From assembly GCF_900155655.1 (NCBI RefSeq), contig NZ_LT706987.1, positions 2,337,466-2,401,465 of the forward strand: DNA of 64,000 nucleotides, written 5' to 3'. The position numbers and the translations under genes were made by a program. The notes below the pieces were generated by a model. It had not been told where the DNA came from, searched no databases, and saw only the letters and a list, made by a program, of their open reading frames with translations. Within the stretch, counting starts at the first letter, position 1; every line of letters begins with the position of its first letter. This stretch comes from Prevotella ihumii (GTDB taxonomy: Bacteria; Bacteroidota; Bacteroidia; Bacteroidales; Bacteroidaceae). Shown one piece after another: positions 37,240 through 47,133 of the stretch.

Positions 37240-38394
37240 ATGAAAACACCATCTGAGTTTGACGACATTCGTCCTTTTGAAGGAAGTGAACTACCCGAAG
37301 TCTACGACAGACTATTGGCAAACGAGCAATTCCAAAAAGTTTTAGGGTTCTTATACCCCGACGTGCCTTTCGAGGTTGTAGCACAACGAATGCGCCAATG
37401 CAAGACCAATATGGAATTTCAATTGGCTTTTTGCTACACGTTCCTAAACAAACTATTGGCTAAAGCCAGCAAGGGGTGTGATATGGACTCATCAAGCATT
37501 GACAACACTCGATGCTACACCTTTATGAGCAACCACCGTGACATTGTATTAGATGCGGCTTTGCTCGACAAACTGCTTATTGACGCCAAGTTTACCACCA
37601 CTTGCGAAATAGCCATAGGCGACAACCTGTTGTCATTGCCTTGGGTGTTGGACATTGTGCGATTGAACAAGAGCTTCATCGTAAAGCGTGGACTCTTAGC
37701 CCGTGAGCGAATGGAGTCGAGCATCAAACTATCTAAGTATATGCACTACGCCATTAGCGAGAAGCAAGAAAGCCTATGGATAGCACAACGAGAAGGACGT
37801 GCCAAAAACTCGGACGACAAAACACAGAAAGCTATCCTTAAAATGTTGGCACTTGGAGGTGAAGGAACAACACTCGAAAAGTTGCAACAGTTGCACATCG
37901 TACCATTGACCATATCATACGAATACGACCCTTGCGACTATCTTAAAGCGGCGGAATTTCAAGCAAAACGCGACAATCCTGATTGGAAAAAAGGACCTAT
38001 GGACGATGTTATGAGTATGCAAACAGGCATTATGGGCTACAAAGGGCATATACACTATCACGCTGCGCCTTGCTTAGATAGCTATATAGAGCTTTTGAAA
38101 CAAAGAAAAGAACCTACATCTAAGCTCTTAGACGAGTTGTGTTTGCATATCGACAGAGAAATACATCGCAACTACCGACTTTACCCCGTGAACTATATTG
38201 CCTTAGACGAACTCAATGGCACACCAGCACACAGCGATAAGTACACCCCAGAGGATAAGGCTATGTTTAAAAAGTATATAGATGGGCAGATCGCAAAGAT
38301 AGAATTGCCAAACAAAGACGAAGAATATTTGCGAAAAAACATACTCGAAATGTATGCCAACCCTACTATCAACTACTTAAAAGCAAATGCGTAA
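37240..38394 (+). CDS. PlsC-like acyltransferase
   Basis: A 384-residue protein with an acyltransferase core. The SNHRDIVLD motif (~95) stands where PlsC/PlsB enzymes carry NH-x4-D, although here five residues lie between H and D. The basic segment LARERMESSIKLSKYM and a conserved C-terminal half follow. Bacteroidetes proteins of this kind are usually called 1-acyl-glycerol-3-phosphate acyltransferases. The next gene overlaps its end by 8 bp. Lipid substrate is not certain. Confidence 0.7.
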   Translation: MKTPSEFDDIRPFEGSELPEVYDRLLANEQFQKVLGFLYPDVPFEVVAQRMRQCKTNMEFQLAFCYTFLNKLLAKASKGCDMDSSSIDNTRCYTFMSNHRDIVLDAALLDKLLIDAKFTTTCEIAIGDNLLSLPWVLDIVRLNKSFIVKRGLLARERMESSIKLSKYMHYAISEKQESLWIAQREGRAKNSDDKTQKAILKMLALGGEGTTLEKLQQLHIVPLTISYEYDPCDYLKAAEFQAKRDNPDWKKGPMDDVMSMQTGIMGYKGHIHYHAAPCLDSYIELLKQRKEPTSKLLDELCLHIDREIHRNYRLYPVNYIALDELNGTPAHSDKYTPEDKAMFKKYIDGQIAKIELPNKDEEYLRKNILEMYANPTINYLKANA

Positions 38395-39058
38395 ACTACT
38401 CATTGCCCTTATAGGAACGATTACACTTACAGCCTGCACAAACGAAGCCTATCAGACGGGCGACTCAGCTTTGTCCTATTTGACTACCGAGTTTGTGGAA
38501 GCACATACCAATGGCGATGCGATCATCACCTATGGCATTACCGATAAGGGCGACAGCATACCTTTCAGCAAACCCATAAAGCCGAGTTGGGCTAAACAGC
38601 CCGACTCGCTTTACCGCTGTTTGCTATTCTATAAAAATCAAGATATAGCCAAGCAGGTAATCATACTATCACGCCTTTCGGTGTTGCGTATAGGCTTGCC
38701 ACACGACGAAGATGCTGTACACGCCACAGACCCCTTAGGCTTTGAAAGTGGGTGGGTAAGCGAAAACAAGAAATACCTAAATCTGTGTGTTGCCATAAAA
38801 ACAAGTAAGCCCAACGAAGATGGTACCCGACATCAACTATCGGTGGTGTGCAATGACGTAAAACAATTTTCAGGGGGAACAAAAACCTACTACTTGGAGC
38901 TGAAACACAATCGCAATAACATCAGCGAATATTACACACAGAAGGTGTACTTGAGCATTCCTATTCACTACATAGAAGCGGGAAGCACTATAAAAATGAA
39001 TATCAATACATATCAAGGTGTAATAGAAAAAGAATTTAGATTGAGCGTGGCGAAATAG
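38387..39058 (+). CDS. NigD-like lipoprotein
   Basis: A 223-residue lipoprotein: signal ending in the lipobox LTAC (C17), then a NigD-like N-terminal OB-fold region (GDAIITYGITDKGDSIPF...) and a beta-rich C-terminal domain. NigD-like proteins are common in Bacteroidales and their function is not known. It overlaps the acyltransferase by 8 bp, so the two are coupled. Confidence 0.8.
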   Translation: MRKLLIALIGTITLTACTNEAYQTGDSALSYLTTEFVEAHTNGDAIITYGITDKGDSIPFSKPIKPSWAKQPDSLYRCLLFYKNQDIAKQVIILSRLSVLRIGLPHDEDAVHATDPLGFESGWVSENKKYLNLCVAIKTSKPNEDGTRHQLSVVCNDVKQFSGGTKTYYLELKHNRNNISEYYTQKVYLSIPIHYIEAGSTIKMNINTYQGVIEKEFRLSVAK

Positions 39059-39240
39059 TGCCAGGCTCTGAGATAGTCTGTAAGTTAGCCAAGAGCCTTG
39101 GCTACAGCTGAGTATTGATTAAGAATTGAGACTAAGATGGTATTCTGATGCTGTCTTTAATGATTACATTTAGCCCTGGGTCTCAGGCTAAGCTGCCTCT
39201 TGTGCGTGAGCATAGGAGGAAGTCTTGCTATAAGAGCTAT

Positions 39241-39287
39241 ACACACCGACAGCCCTCCCTTCGATACTTGAAGAGGGGGCTGTTGTG
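39241..39287 (+). terminator. Hairpin downstream of the NigD gene
   Basis: ACAGCCCTCCCTTC / GAAGAGGGGGCTGT stem with flanking ACACA/TGTGT. It lies 180 bp past the stop and is possibly the operon's terminator. Confidence 0.6.
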
Positions 39288-39316
39288 TACAGAGGAAAAG
39301 GTGATGTGTGTGCGTT

Positions 39317-39424
39317 AAATGTAAGTTCGTTCAGTCGTGTAGCTCGCTACACTCCTTCACGCTCTTGCATTTTGACCTCAAACATAAGATCAAAATCTAA
39401 CAAAGCTAATTTATAGAACCAGCC
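39317..39424 (+). repeat. Palindromic intergenic element, family B, truncated copy
   Basis: 108 bp matching the right half of 21261-21453, including the central GTGTAGCTCGCTACAC and the right end TAATTTATAGAACCAGCC. The left end is missing. Confidence 0.88.
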
Positions 39425-39469
39425 TAAATGGTTTTTCGGATTATATAATTACAATGGATAGTCATAATA

Positions 39470-39540
39470 CCTTATTTTAGGTATTGTGCAAATTACCCTA
39501 TTTTAGGTATTGTGCAAATTAAGGGGTGTCTGTATATTTG
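39470..39540 (+). promoter_or_regulatory. Promoter with doubled upstream motif for the first LRR gene
   Basis: YCTTATTTTAGGTATTG occurs twice (39470-39486 and 39496-39512), 26 bp apart. The final ATTG of the second copy is the -33 box, a 20-bp spacer follows, then TATATTTG at 39533-39540. The same motif/promoter layout is at 50811-50856. Confidence 0.7.
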
Positions 39541-39623
39541 CACCAATATTTTCTTAAACTCTTATTGGGTCTAATTGTCAATCAAGTTTAAGATATTGAA
39601 GTAAATAACTTAATTAAAAAAGT

Positions 39624-40733
39624 ATGAAAAAATTTTACTTATTGTTAATCATTTGTAGTATGTTCTTTGCATCTGCAAGAGCAGAAATAGGAGAAGGAGT
39701 TATAAAAATCAAGACCAACAAACCCATAGGTAAGAATATCAAAATGGAGATTCTCATCTATGGTGGCTTGGATGCAGAAGGCGAAGTTCGGGATGAAGAT
39801 CCTACTGAGGGGAAAAACATTTCATTTGAAGGTGCTACCGTAACATGGTCAAACGGAATGAAAATTATACTGAAGATAAATTCTCCAGAAATAACTATTC
39901 ATGGTAAAGTGGATTATTTAACTATCGTAAATCAAGAATTGGTTGAAATTGACGTGAGCAAAGCCGATGAGCTACATGAACTGAGAATCAATGAGAATCC
40001 TATCCAAAGCCTTGATATTAACCAAGCACCAAAACTAAAAGTACTTTGGGCAAGTTACTGTAAAGATCTTAGTGATGTAAAAATGGATAAAGCCGATAAA
40101 ATCACAAGTATATCATTGCAGGGTACTAAGATTTCTTCTATTGATTTGAGTGACAAACCTTTAATCACAAATTTGAATCTTGGTGAAAATCCTCTCTTAA
40201 AATCTATTGATGTAACAAGGCTTCCACTTCTTGAAGAATTGTGGATAAACGCCAATGGTATAAACAGTCTTGACGTTTCAAAGAATCCTAAACTCAATCA
40301 CTTAGAATGTAGCAGAAACAAACTTACAGAACTGAATGTTACCAACAACACCAAATTGGAAGCTTTCTTCTGCTGGGGTAATCAAATCAAGGGTGAAGCA
40401 ATGGACAAACTAATTGCCTCATTGGTACAAGAAAGCGGTGATACAAAGCGTGAGTTCTGTGTTTACAACAAGTTGTATGCTGACGAAGGTAATGTTCTTA
40501 CCAAAGAACAAGCAGCAGCGGTAAAGGCGCGCGGATGGATTCCAAAGCAGGCGATAGGCTCTATGGAATTCTTTATGTGGGAAGAATACAAGGGTGTTCC
40601 AGCAGGTATTGAGAACCTGACTATTCAGAAAGAAGATAAGGGTGCATGGTACGATCTCAACGGACGTAGAATAGAAAAGCCATCTGCTAAGGGTATTTAT
40701 ATCCACAATGGTAAGAAAATACTTGTCAAATAA
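39624..40733 (+). CDS. Secreted leucine-rich repeat protein with C-terminal tail
   Basis: A 369-residue exported protein. Signal peptide ~1-20 (MKKFYLLLIICSMFFASARA), then a beta-rich N-domain, then about eight short leucine-type repeats (~105-270, with LDVSKNPKLNHLECSRNKLTEL, close to the cysteine-bearing InlJ type). The last ~30 residues (WYDLNGRRIEKPSAKGIYIH then NGKKILVK) are the tail shared with other proteins of this island. That tail resembles type IX secretion sorting domains in its GIY core and lysine-rich end, but is shorter than classical ones. Surface role inferred only. Confidence 0.85.
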   Translation: MKKFYLLLIICSMFFASARAEIGEGVIKIKTNKPIGKNIKMEILIYGGLDAEGEVRDEDPTEGKNISFEGATVTWSNGMKIILKINSPEITIHGKVDYLTIVNQELVEIDVSKADELHELRINENPIQSLDINQAPKLKVLWASYCKDLSDVKMDKADKITSISLQGTKISSIDLSDKPLITNLNLGENPLLKSIDVTRLPLLEELWINANGINSLDVSKNPKLNHLECSRNKLTELNVTNNTKLEAFFCWGNQIKGEAMDKLIASLVQESGDTKREFCVYNKLYADEGNVLTKEQAAAVKARGWIPKQAIGSMEFFMWEEYKGVPAGIENLTIQKEDKGAWYDLNGRRIEKPSAKGIYIHNGKKILVK

Positions 40734-40754
40734 TTCAAAATATTAAACTGTTTC

Positions 40755-40811
40755 GACTCCGAAGTGCCATTGCTTACCTATTCATAAAAGATAACAATGG
40801 ACTTTGGAGTC
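40755..40811 (+). terminator. Hairpin after the first LRR gene
   Basis: GACTCCgAAGTgCCATTG / CAATGGaCTTtGGAGTC, ~17-bp imperfect stem with a ~23-nt loop, 20 bp past the stop. Confidence 0.65.
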
Positions 40812-40979
40812 TTAATGTTTTTTTGAAAAGCTATGGAAAGAAACTTTTCAAGATAACTTTTTAAAATTATAATAGGTGTTCAGAATGAAAGTGAAAGAAG
40901 AAGAATATATATATAATTATGAACACCGACTTAAAACTAAGCTGTAAGGCGTCATAAAAGAACTGTGGAAAGAATTATA

Positions 40980-43688
40980 ATGACATTTTTTGCATGCCTG
41001 TTCGTCGTTCAGATGCAGGCACAAATGCAATGCAAGGTACTTGAAAAAGGAACACGAACTCCTATAATCGGAGCAACAGTTATGGTTGTTGGAACAAAGA
41101 AAATCATTGCTGTTACTGATCAGAATGGATGTTTTGTATTGTCCGATGGTTTCAATAAAACCATAAAGATAAGCTATCTCGGTTATAAGCCTTTACAAAT
41201 TATACCGAAGAAAGCAGGTGTTTATTATCTTTCACCCAACATAAACAGCCTTCAAGAGGTTGTAGTAACTGCACAGGAAGGACACGGACTTTCGAGTGCT
41301 TCCACCATCAGTAAGCAAGCTATGGAACATTTGCAACCATCAAGTTTTGCAGACTTATTGGAGCTTTTGCCAGGTGGTAGAGCACACGCCCCACACTTAA
41401 ATGTCCCCAACACCATAAATCTGAGAGAAGTACCGATAGGCAACGACCAATATAACACAACATCATTAGGCACACGCTTTGTGATAGACGGAGCACCAGT
41501 GAGCGTAAATGGTAATATGCAGTATCTATCAGGAGCAATAGACCGCACATCGGGTAAAAGAAATTTTGTAAATGCCGGTGTCGATATGCGCACACTCTCT
41601 ACCGATGACATTCAAGAAGTAACAATCATACGCGGTATTCCGTCTGTGCAATATGGAGATTTAACGAGTGGATTGGTGAAGGTGAAACGTCGCAAAGGTG
41701 GAAACGATATATCAGCAAGATTTAAGGCAGATATGGATACCAAGCTATTTTATCTTTCCAAAGCCTTTGAATGGCAGGAAAAGAAGCTTTCGCTCAATCT
41801 GAGTGCCGACTATTTGAACAATAAAGCCGAGCCAAGAAACCTGCTCGAAACCTATCAGCGCATTACTATTTCAGCACGTCTAAACAAACGATGGCACACA
41901 AAGCCTCTGAACTTCAACAGTTCGTTCAATCTTGACTATGGCGGCTCTTTCGATAATGACAAAAAAGACCCACAGTTTAATCATGGTGGAATAGACAAAT
42001 ATAAGTCCAAATATAATCGCTATGCTGCAAGCTGGGCATTCGACATGAACAGCAATAGCGACCGTTCTTTCTTTAAGAGCGCAGAACTGTCAGCATCATT
42101 CTCCTACGAAAAGAATTTGCTGGAGCGCACACGACTTGTCCAACTGGATGGTGATACTCCCGCAGCCATGACGATGACAGAAGGAGAAAGCGATGCCGTA
42201 CTGATAACTCCTTATAAATATACTGCTACACATACAGTAGATGGCAAGCCCATAAGTCTCTTTCTGAAAGCAAACGCAACTTTCAGCGCACCCATAAAAG
42301 GGCTTTCAAACACATTGCTTACAGGTATAGACTATCAGATGGATCGTAATTTAGGAGAAGGACAAATCTACGACCGACTACACCCTGTCTATACAGGTGC
42401 ATCGTTTCGCCCACGCAGATATGCCGACATACCCGCTTCACAAATGTTGGCAGCTTATGCCGAAGAACGGTTAAGTATGGGAATTGGTAGTAATAAGCTC
42501 GATATTGAAGCGGGAGTAAGAGCAGAAACGATGCCTGGAATTGACAAGCGTTTCGCTATCTACAGAAAAGTCAATATAGACCCTCGTATAAATGCAGGCT
42601 GGACTTTTCCATCATTCAAGGTTGGAAAAGACAGAATGACTATCAACCTGACGGGAGGTATAGGTTGGCACAGCATGTTTCCAACCATCGACCTACTCTA
42701 CCCAGAGCCTGCTTATATGGATATTGTCGAGTTGAACTATTATCACGAAAAGCCGGAATACAGAAGAATGTATCTCCAAACCTACGTTATCGACCCAACA
42801 AATCCAGACTTAAAAGCAGCCCGCAACCTAAAGTGGGAGGTGAAAGGAGATATAGACTGGGCAGGAAACCGCCTCACCATGACCTATTTCGTTGAAGATA
42901 TGAAGTCAGGATTTCGCTCAATGAGTGTTTATGCACCTTATCAATACAAAGAATACGACCCATCAGGAATAGATCCTGATGCGCTTACCGACCGTCCCGA
43001 TGTTCACATGCTGCCTTATAAAATAAAGAATGTGATGAGATATTATGATCATTCATCAAACGGAAGTCGCACATATAAAAGAGGATTGGAATGGATACTC
43101 TCTACTGTCAGATTTCCTGTTATCAACACACGACTTACTGTCAGCGGTGCATGGTTTCTTACAGAATATCACAACTCGCTCCCTATAATGTATAAACCAA
43201 CAAAGATGATAGGTGGAGAACCTATGGAAATAGTAGGAATTTATAAGGACGACGAAGGCTTTATCAGAGAAATGGTAAATACAAATTTCACTTTCGACAC
43301 CGCTATTCCGAAGTTGAAATTGGGTTTTTCGCTGTCTGCACAATGTATTTGGCTAACAGCTGAACAATCCATGTATAAAGAAAACATTCCATTAAAATAT
43401 ATGGACGTGAACGGAAAAATTCACCCATTTACCGAAGCAGACACGCATGACTTATATTTACAGCATCTTGTCAGAACTTATACCGACGGAATGTTTCTTC
43501 GACAAACTGTTCCTTTCAGTATGGATTTGAATTTCAAGGCTACCAAGAAACTATTCAACGACAAACTCATGGTGGCACTATTTGTAAACAAGATGTGGGA
43601 TGCACATCCTGATTACGAACGAAACAACTTTGTTATACGCCGATATGTTACACCATATTTCGGATTGGAAATGAATGTAAAACTTTAA
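40980..43688 (+). CDS. TonB-dependent receptor
   Basis: A 902-residue outer-membrane transporter: signal peptide (MTFFACLFVVQMQAQ), CarboxypepD-like domain (~20-85), TonB-box-like LQEVVVTAQEG (~87), plug (SSFADLLELLPGG, VIDGAPVSVNG, EVTIIRGIPSVQYGDLTSGLVKV) and a long barrel with frequent aromatic strand ends. A GTG at 40965 would add five residues; ATG 40980 gives the better signal peptide. It is the first gene of a run with a small lipoprotein and a DUF6850 barrel, the usual company of DUF4876 loci. The substrate is unknown. Confidence 0.9.
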   Translation: MTFFACLFVVQMQAQMQCKVLEKGTRTPIIGATVMVVGTKKIIAVTDQNGCFVLSDGFNKTIKISYLGYKPLQIIPKKAGVYYLSPNINSLQEVVVTAQEGHGLSSASTISKQAMEHLQPSSFADLLELLPGGRAHAPHLNVPNTINLREVPIGNDQYNTTSLGTRFVIDGAPVSVNGNMQYLSGAIDRTSGKRNFVNAGVDMRTLSTDDIQEVTIIRGIPSVQYGDLTSGLVKVKRRKGGNDISARFKADMDTKLFYLSKAFEWQEKKLSLNLSADYLNNKAEPRNLLETYQRITISARLNKRWHTKPLNFNSSFNLDYGGSFDNDKKDPQFNHGGIDKYKSKYNRYAASWAFDMNSNSDRSFFKSAELSASFSYEKNLLERTRLVQLDGDTPAAMTMTEGESDAVLITPYKYTATHTVDGKPISLFLKANATFSAPIKGLSNTLLTGIDYQMDRNLGEGQIYDRLHPVYTGASFRPRRYADIPASQMLAAYAEERLSMGIGSNKLDIEAGVRAETMPGIDKRFAIYRKVNIDPRINAGWTFPSFKVGKDRMTINLTGGIGWHSMFPTIDLLYPEPAYMDIVELNYYHEKPEYRRMYLQTYVIDPTNPDLKAARNLKWEVKGDIDWAGNRLTMTYFVEDMKSGFRSMSVYAPYQYKEYDPSGIDPDALTDRPDVHMLPYKIKNVMRYYDHSSNGSRTYKRGLEWILSTVRFPVINTRLTVSGAWFLTEYHNSLPIMYKPTKMIGGEPMEIVGIYKDDEGFIREMVNTNFTFDTAIPKLKLGFSLSAQCIWLTAEQSMYKENIPLKYMDVNGKIHPFTEADTHDLYLQHLVRTYTDGMFLRQTVPFSMDLNFKATKKLFNDKLMVALFVNKMWDAHPDYERNNFVIRRYVTPYFGLEMNVKL

Positions 43689-43728
43689 TTTACGATGCTG
43701 TTATTTCACTCGTACAAGATAAAATAAA

Positions 43729-44106
43729 ATGAAACAATTATCATATATATTTATTGTCTTCCTATTTCTGTTTGGTGCAGGAAGTTGCCAGCAGAAAAAT
43801 GACGATTATTACACACAAGCGTTCATTACACTTCAAGTGCCAGACACCATCACACCGCTGAAAATTCAAGGAACTGTTATTCTGAAGAATTTATCAAATG
43901 GGCGCAAATATGCAACATCAGATTTTAAAAGCAACACGGTAAGTATTGAGCTGCTTAGAGGCACCTATATGCTTGATGCCGAAGGCACCCTACTCTGCCG
44001 TATGCCTGACGGAAAAGAAGAAGTGAAATATTACAGAACATCGAAAAACTATATTGAAATTGTAGAACATCCCGTAAAGATTGATACGGAAATAATCTTT
44101 ATGTAA
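43729..44106 (+). CDS. Small lipoprotein resembling the N-terminal domain of DUF4876 proteins
   Basis: A 125-residue lipoprotein with a signal and lipobox ending GAGSC (C20). The remaining ~100 residues (TLQVPDTITPLKIQG, VILKNLSNGRKYATSDF, LRGTYMLDAEG) align in pattern with residues ~45-130 of the DUF4876 protein at 45809 (ATLTNIQSGKQYTIDNF, IPEGTYNIKVKG). The large C-terminal domain of DUF4876 is absent. It is either a free-standing partner of the receptor or a shortened paralogue. It lies 2 bp before the next gene. Confidence 0.7.
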   Translation: MKQLSYIFIVFLFLFGAGSCQQKNDDYYTQAFITLQVPDTITPLKIQGTVILKNLSNGRKYATSDFKSNTVSIELLRGTYMLDAEGTLLCRMPDGKEEVKYYRTSKNYIEIVEHPVKIDTEIIFM

Positions 44107-44107
44107 A

Positions 44108-45682
44108 ATGAATAAATCTTATCTATTCAAAACAAAGAAGACTGACATTACCCAAGAAGTGGCTTTACGGAAGACAAAGCGCAGATGGGCGGTTTTGCTG
44201 CTGTGTCTGCTGTTGCTAACTCCAACCTTTGCGCAAACAAAGGACACTACCGCAATAGCCGAACATCAGAACAAATGGAACGAAGTGTTGAAAGAATCAA
44301 GAAACAATCCCGCATTCATGCAGGATGCCTTCAATACCTCCATCACACGGATGGGAATTAACTTTGAACACAGAGATGCTAACCGACATTTCCAACTGGA
44401 AACAGGCAACGGACATAGCTTAGTAAATGCTCGGGTAGCATCTTATTTGCGATTAGATAAACACAACACAGTATGGGGCGGTGCTTCTTACCAAATAGGA
44501 AAGAAACGTAACATCCGCTTCAATTCAACTTCCGACTACGAGCTTCTCTATCCCTATGTAATGGCGGATACCATTGGAGGAAACATGGAAAACGAGCAGT
44601 ATGCCTTCAACGGTGGTTATGCAGTGAAACTGAATCAATGGACTTTTGGTGCCAAATTAGATTTCAGAGCAGAACACGAATATCGCACGATTGATCCAAG
44701 ACCGCGTGGTATATCGACCGACATAACGCTACGTTTAGGACTTGCCTATGATTTGCAACGCTATCGGTTGGGCGTAGGAATAGGAGGACACACCTATAAA
44801 CAAACCAATAATGTTGATTTCTATAATCCACTCGGAGTGATTCCAGAATTTCACATGACAGGACTCGGTACCGACTATGTACGCTTTGCAGGTGCTGTAC
44901 GCTCTGCCTACTATAAAGGAACGGGATATATTGTAGATTTTCAATTAACTCCTTTGCAGGAAAGCGGATGTTATGCCTCTATCGAAGAAAACTACATGCC
45001 TTATCAGAACATACTCACCGAGCTCAATGCCCTTCCTATCAGTCAGCTCAATGTCTATCAGACAAACGCACAGATTGGTTGGAAGCACTCGGGGCATTTG
45101 AACTGGACGGCATATTCGGGAGTAAACTACGAGAATCGGAAAGGCAACGAACATATTGCAGGAAGTTCGTCGAGTACGGAATATAAATCACTTATCACCC
45201 TGTCCATGTTCTCAAACCGAAAGACAGACCTTCATATCGGAGGAGGTCTGAACATGGGAACAAAGCATTGCATTACTCTTGACGCACGGTTTGGATTTAT
45301 AGACGAAAAGTCGGAATATGTGGATTTGAAGCGAGAAATGGCTTTTACGAAAAGCTACGGAAAGCTAAGCGGACAATGGCTGTGGCGAAGCAATACGCAT
45401 TGGCTCTTTGAATGGAATGGAAATGCAGCCTACTATCATAACAACTCAAAAAGAATCATTATGCCGTATGCATGCATGGACAAGCAGATAACACAGCTGG
45501 TGAACGAGACATACACTGCAAAAACAGAACATTTATGGCAACTCGCCACACAAATTCAAATCTGCCATACCCCTGAGAAGTGGAAAGGTGTAGGCTTGTT
45601 CTTAAACTTCGGAAGCGAATATAGTCATACACCGACAATTCATCAGATAGAAATCAACAGTTCGGCAGGAATCGTATTCTGA
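44108..45682 (+). CDS. DUF6850-type outer-membrane beta-barrel protein
   Basis: A 524-residue exported beta-barrel. The signal segment is unusual: ~35 polar/basic residues precede the hydrophobic core (WAVLLLCLLLLTPTFAQ, ~28-45), so a shorter start may be used. The body is amphipathic strand sequence (YLRLDKHNTVWGGASYQIGKKR-type) to a C-terminal strand ending SSAGIVF. This family typically sits next to a TonB receptor and DUF4876 lipoprotein. Function unknown. Confidence 0.7.
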   Translation: MNKSYLFKTKKTDITQEVALRKTKRRWAVLLLCLLLLTPTFAQTKDTTAIAEHQNKWNEVLKESRNNPAFMQDAFNTSITRMGINFEHRDANRHFQLETGNGHSLVNARVASYLRLDKHNTVWGGASYQIGKKRNIRFNSTSDYELLYPYVMADTIGGNMENEQYAFNGGYAVKLNQWTFGAKLDFRAEHEYRTIDPRPRGISTDITLRLGLAYDLQRYRLGVGIGGHTYKQTNNVDFYNPLGVIPEFHMTGLGTDYVRFAGAVRSAYYKGTGYIVDFQLTPLQESGCYASIEENYMPYQNILTELNALPISQLNVYQTNAQIGWKHSGHLNWTAYSGVNYENRKGNEHIAGSSSSTEYKSLITLSMFSNRKTDLHIGGGLNMGTKHCITLDARFGFIDEKSEYVDLKREMAFTKSYGKLSGQWLWRSNTHWLFEWNGNAAYYHNNSKRIIMPYACMDKQITQLVNETYTAKTEHLWQLATQIQICHTPEKWKGVGLFLNFGSEYSHTPTIHQIEINSSAGIVF

Positions 45683-45721
45683 GCGCAATAATCATCAGAA
45701 AAAATGAATAATAACAAATTA

Positions 45722-45780
45722 TCCCAAATCGGTCGTTAGACTTCTTCGAGATTTGCGAGCTTATTTTGAGCGATTTGGGA
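45722..45780. repeat. Minimal family-A palindromic element
   Basis: 59 bp: TCCCAAATCGGTCGTTAGAC at the left and CGATTTGGGA at the right, with only the outer arms of family A (TTCTTCGAGATTTGCGAGC in between). It looks like an internally deleted copy that keeps both ends. Confidence 0.75.
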
Positions 45781-45808
45781 TTATTATTAACATAACAATA
45801 CAAAAAAA

Positions 45809-47074
45809 ATGAAAAGAAACAAAACAAAGAAATATTTATTCAAGATTGCTACAACTATTCTTGTACTATGCACAATATTGGTATCGTGCAACGAATACAA
45901 TGAAGTCGACCACGAAATGATGCCTATCAGACATAAGCTCACCCTTAACATGCCGTTCAACATAAAAAATGCCACACTTACACAAAGCGAGGCAACACTC
46001 ACAAATATCCAAAGTGGGAAACAATACACAATAGACAATTTCAAAGCAACAGAGGAAGGATACGCTGCAGAAACATTCATTCCAGAAGGCACTTACAACA
46101 TAAAGGTAAAAGGTGCCATCTCCTATATGCTTAACAAACAAGAAATAAAAGCTAACGTAAAAGCAAAGCGTGAGAATGTCATCATTAAGAAAAATAACAC
46201 AAGCGAAGAAAGCAGCCAAATCAACATAGCGCTCAATGTGTATTCTGCACAGGAGGGCTTTCTTATTTCGGAAATATTCTTCACGGGTACGACAACGCCC
46301 GACGGATTTATGTACACGGACGACCAATACATCAAAATCGGTAACAACAGCGACACAATCATGTATGCAGATGGGATAGCCTTCATCGAGTCGTTCTTCA
46401 CCAGCGATGACAAACACGACTATCAACCCAACATCATGAACGAGGCAATGACCATTGTAACGATATACGTTGTACCGGGAACGGGAAAGGAACATCCTGT
46501 AAAACCGGGCGAAGAATTGGTTATAGCACTCACAGCCATTGACCATCGCCCCATCAATCCTAATTCATTCGACCTTAGCAAGGCTGATTTTGAGATCTAC
46601 GACAAATCATCACATCCCGAAGGCGATCAAGATAATCCCAAAATTCCTAATCTTATCAACTGGTATGCCAACTTTGAAGGGACATTTGTCATGCACACAA
46701 GAGGCGTAAAAAGCTACGCTCTGGCACGACCGATGGTTGATATGAAAACCTACATGACAAAATACCGCTACAAATTTGGCTATATATTCAAGCAAGGCGA
46801 CATTGTTGTTCCAATGAACGAATACGAATATTTTATGCCGAACGCATGGATTATTGATGCTGTAAACCTTGCAGTCCCCACCGTTCACGAGTGGAATCTG
46901 GTGTCGCCTGTACTCGATAAGGGGTTCACCTACTGCGGATACGTTGATTTTGACGAAAACCGATACAACAAATCTGTCATCCGAAAAAAAGAAGGAAAGA
47001 AATGGATAGATACCAACAATTCCACTGACGATTTTGAGCCCAACGCTGTTCCCTCTTATCTCAGAAAAAAATGA
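45809..47074 (+). CDS. DUF4876 family lipoprotein
   Basis: A 421-residue lipoprotein with signal and lipobox (LVSC, ~C27). It has an N-terminal beta domain (~40-140) and then the large conserved region GFLISEIFFTGTTTPDG...DDQYIKIGNNSDTIMYADGI, which recalls lamin-tail-like domains found in secreted proteins. A second DUF4876 protein is at 58532. It is associated with TonB receptor/DUF6850 pairs. Substrate and activity unknown. Confidence 0.82.
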   Translation: MKRNKTKKYLFKIATTILVLCTILVSCNEYNEVDHEMMPIRHKLTLNMPFNIKNATLTQSEATLTNIQSGKQYTIDNFKATEEGYAAETFIPEGTYNIKVKGAISYMLNKQEIKANVKAKRENVIIKKNNTSEESSQINIALNVYSAQEGFLISEIFFTGTTTPDGFMYTDDQYIKIGNNSDTIMYADGIAFIESFFTSDDKHDYQPNIMNEAMTIVTIYVVPGTGKEHPVKPGEELVIALTAIDHRPINPNSFDLSKADFEIYDKSSHPEGDQDNPKIPNLINWYANFEGTFVMHTRGVKSYALARPMVDMKTYMTKYRYKFGYIFKQGDIVVPMNEYEYFMPNAWIIDAVNLAVPTVHEWNLVSPVLDKGFTYCGYVDFDENRYNKSVIRKKEGKKWIDTNNSTDDFEPNAVPSYLRKK

Positions 47075-47133
47075 AAAAGAACAACGTGTCATCGTGTATT
47101 AAAAAAATATTTATAATATAAAAAAAAGTAATT

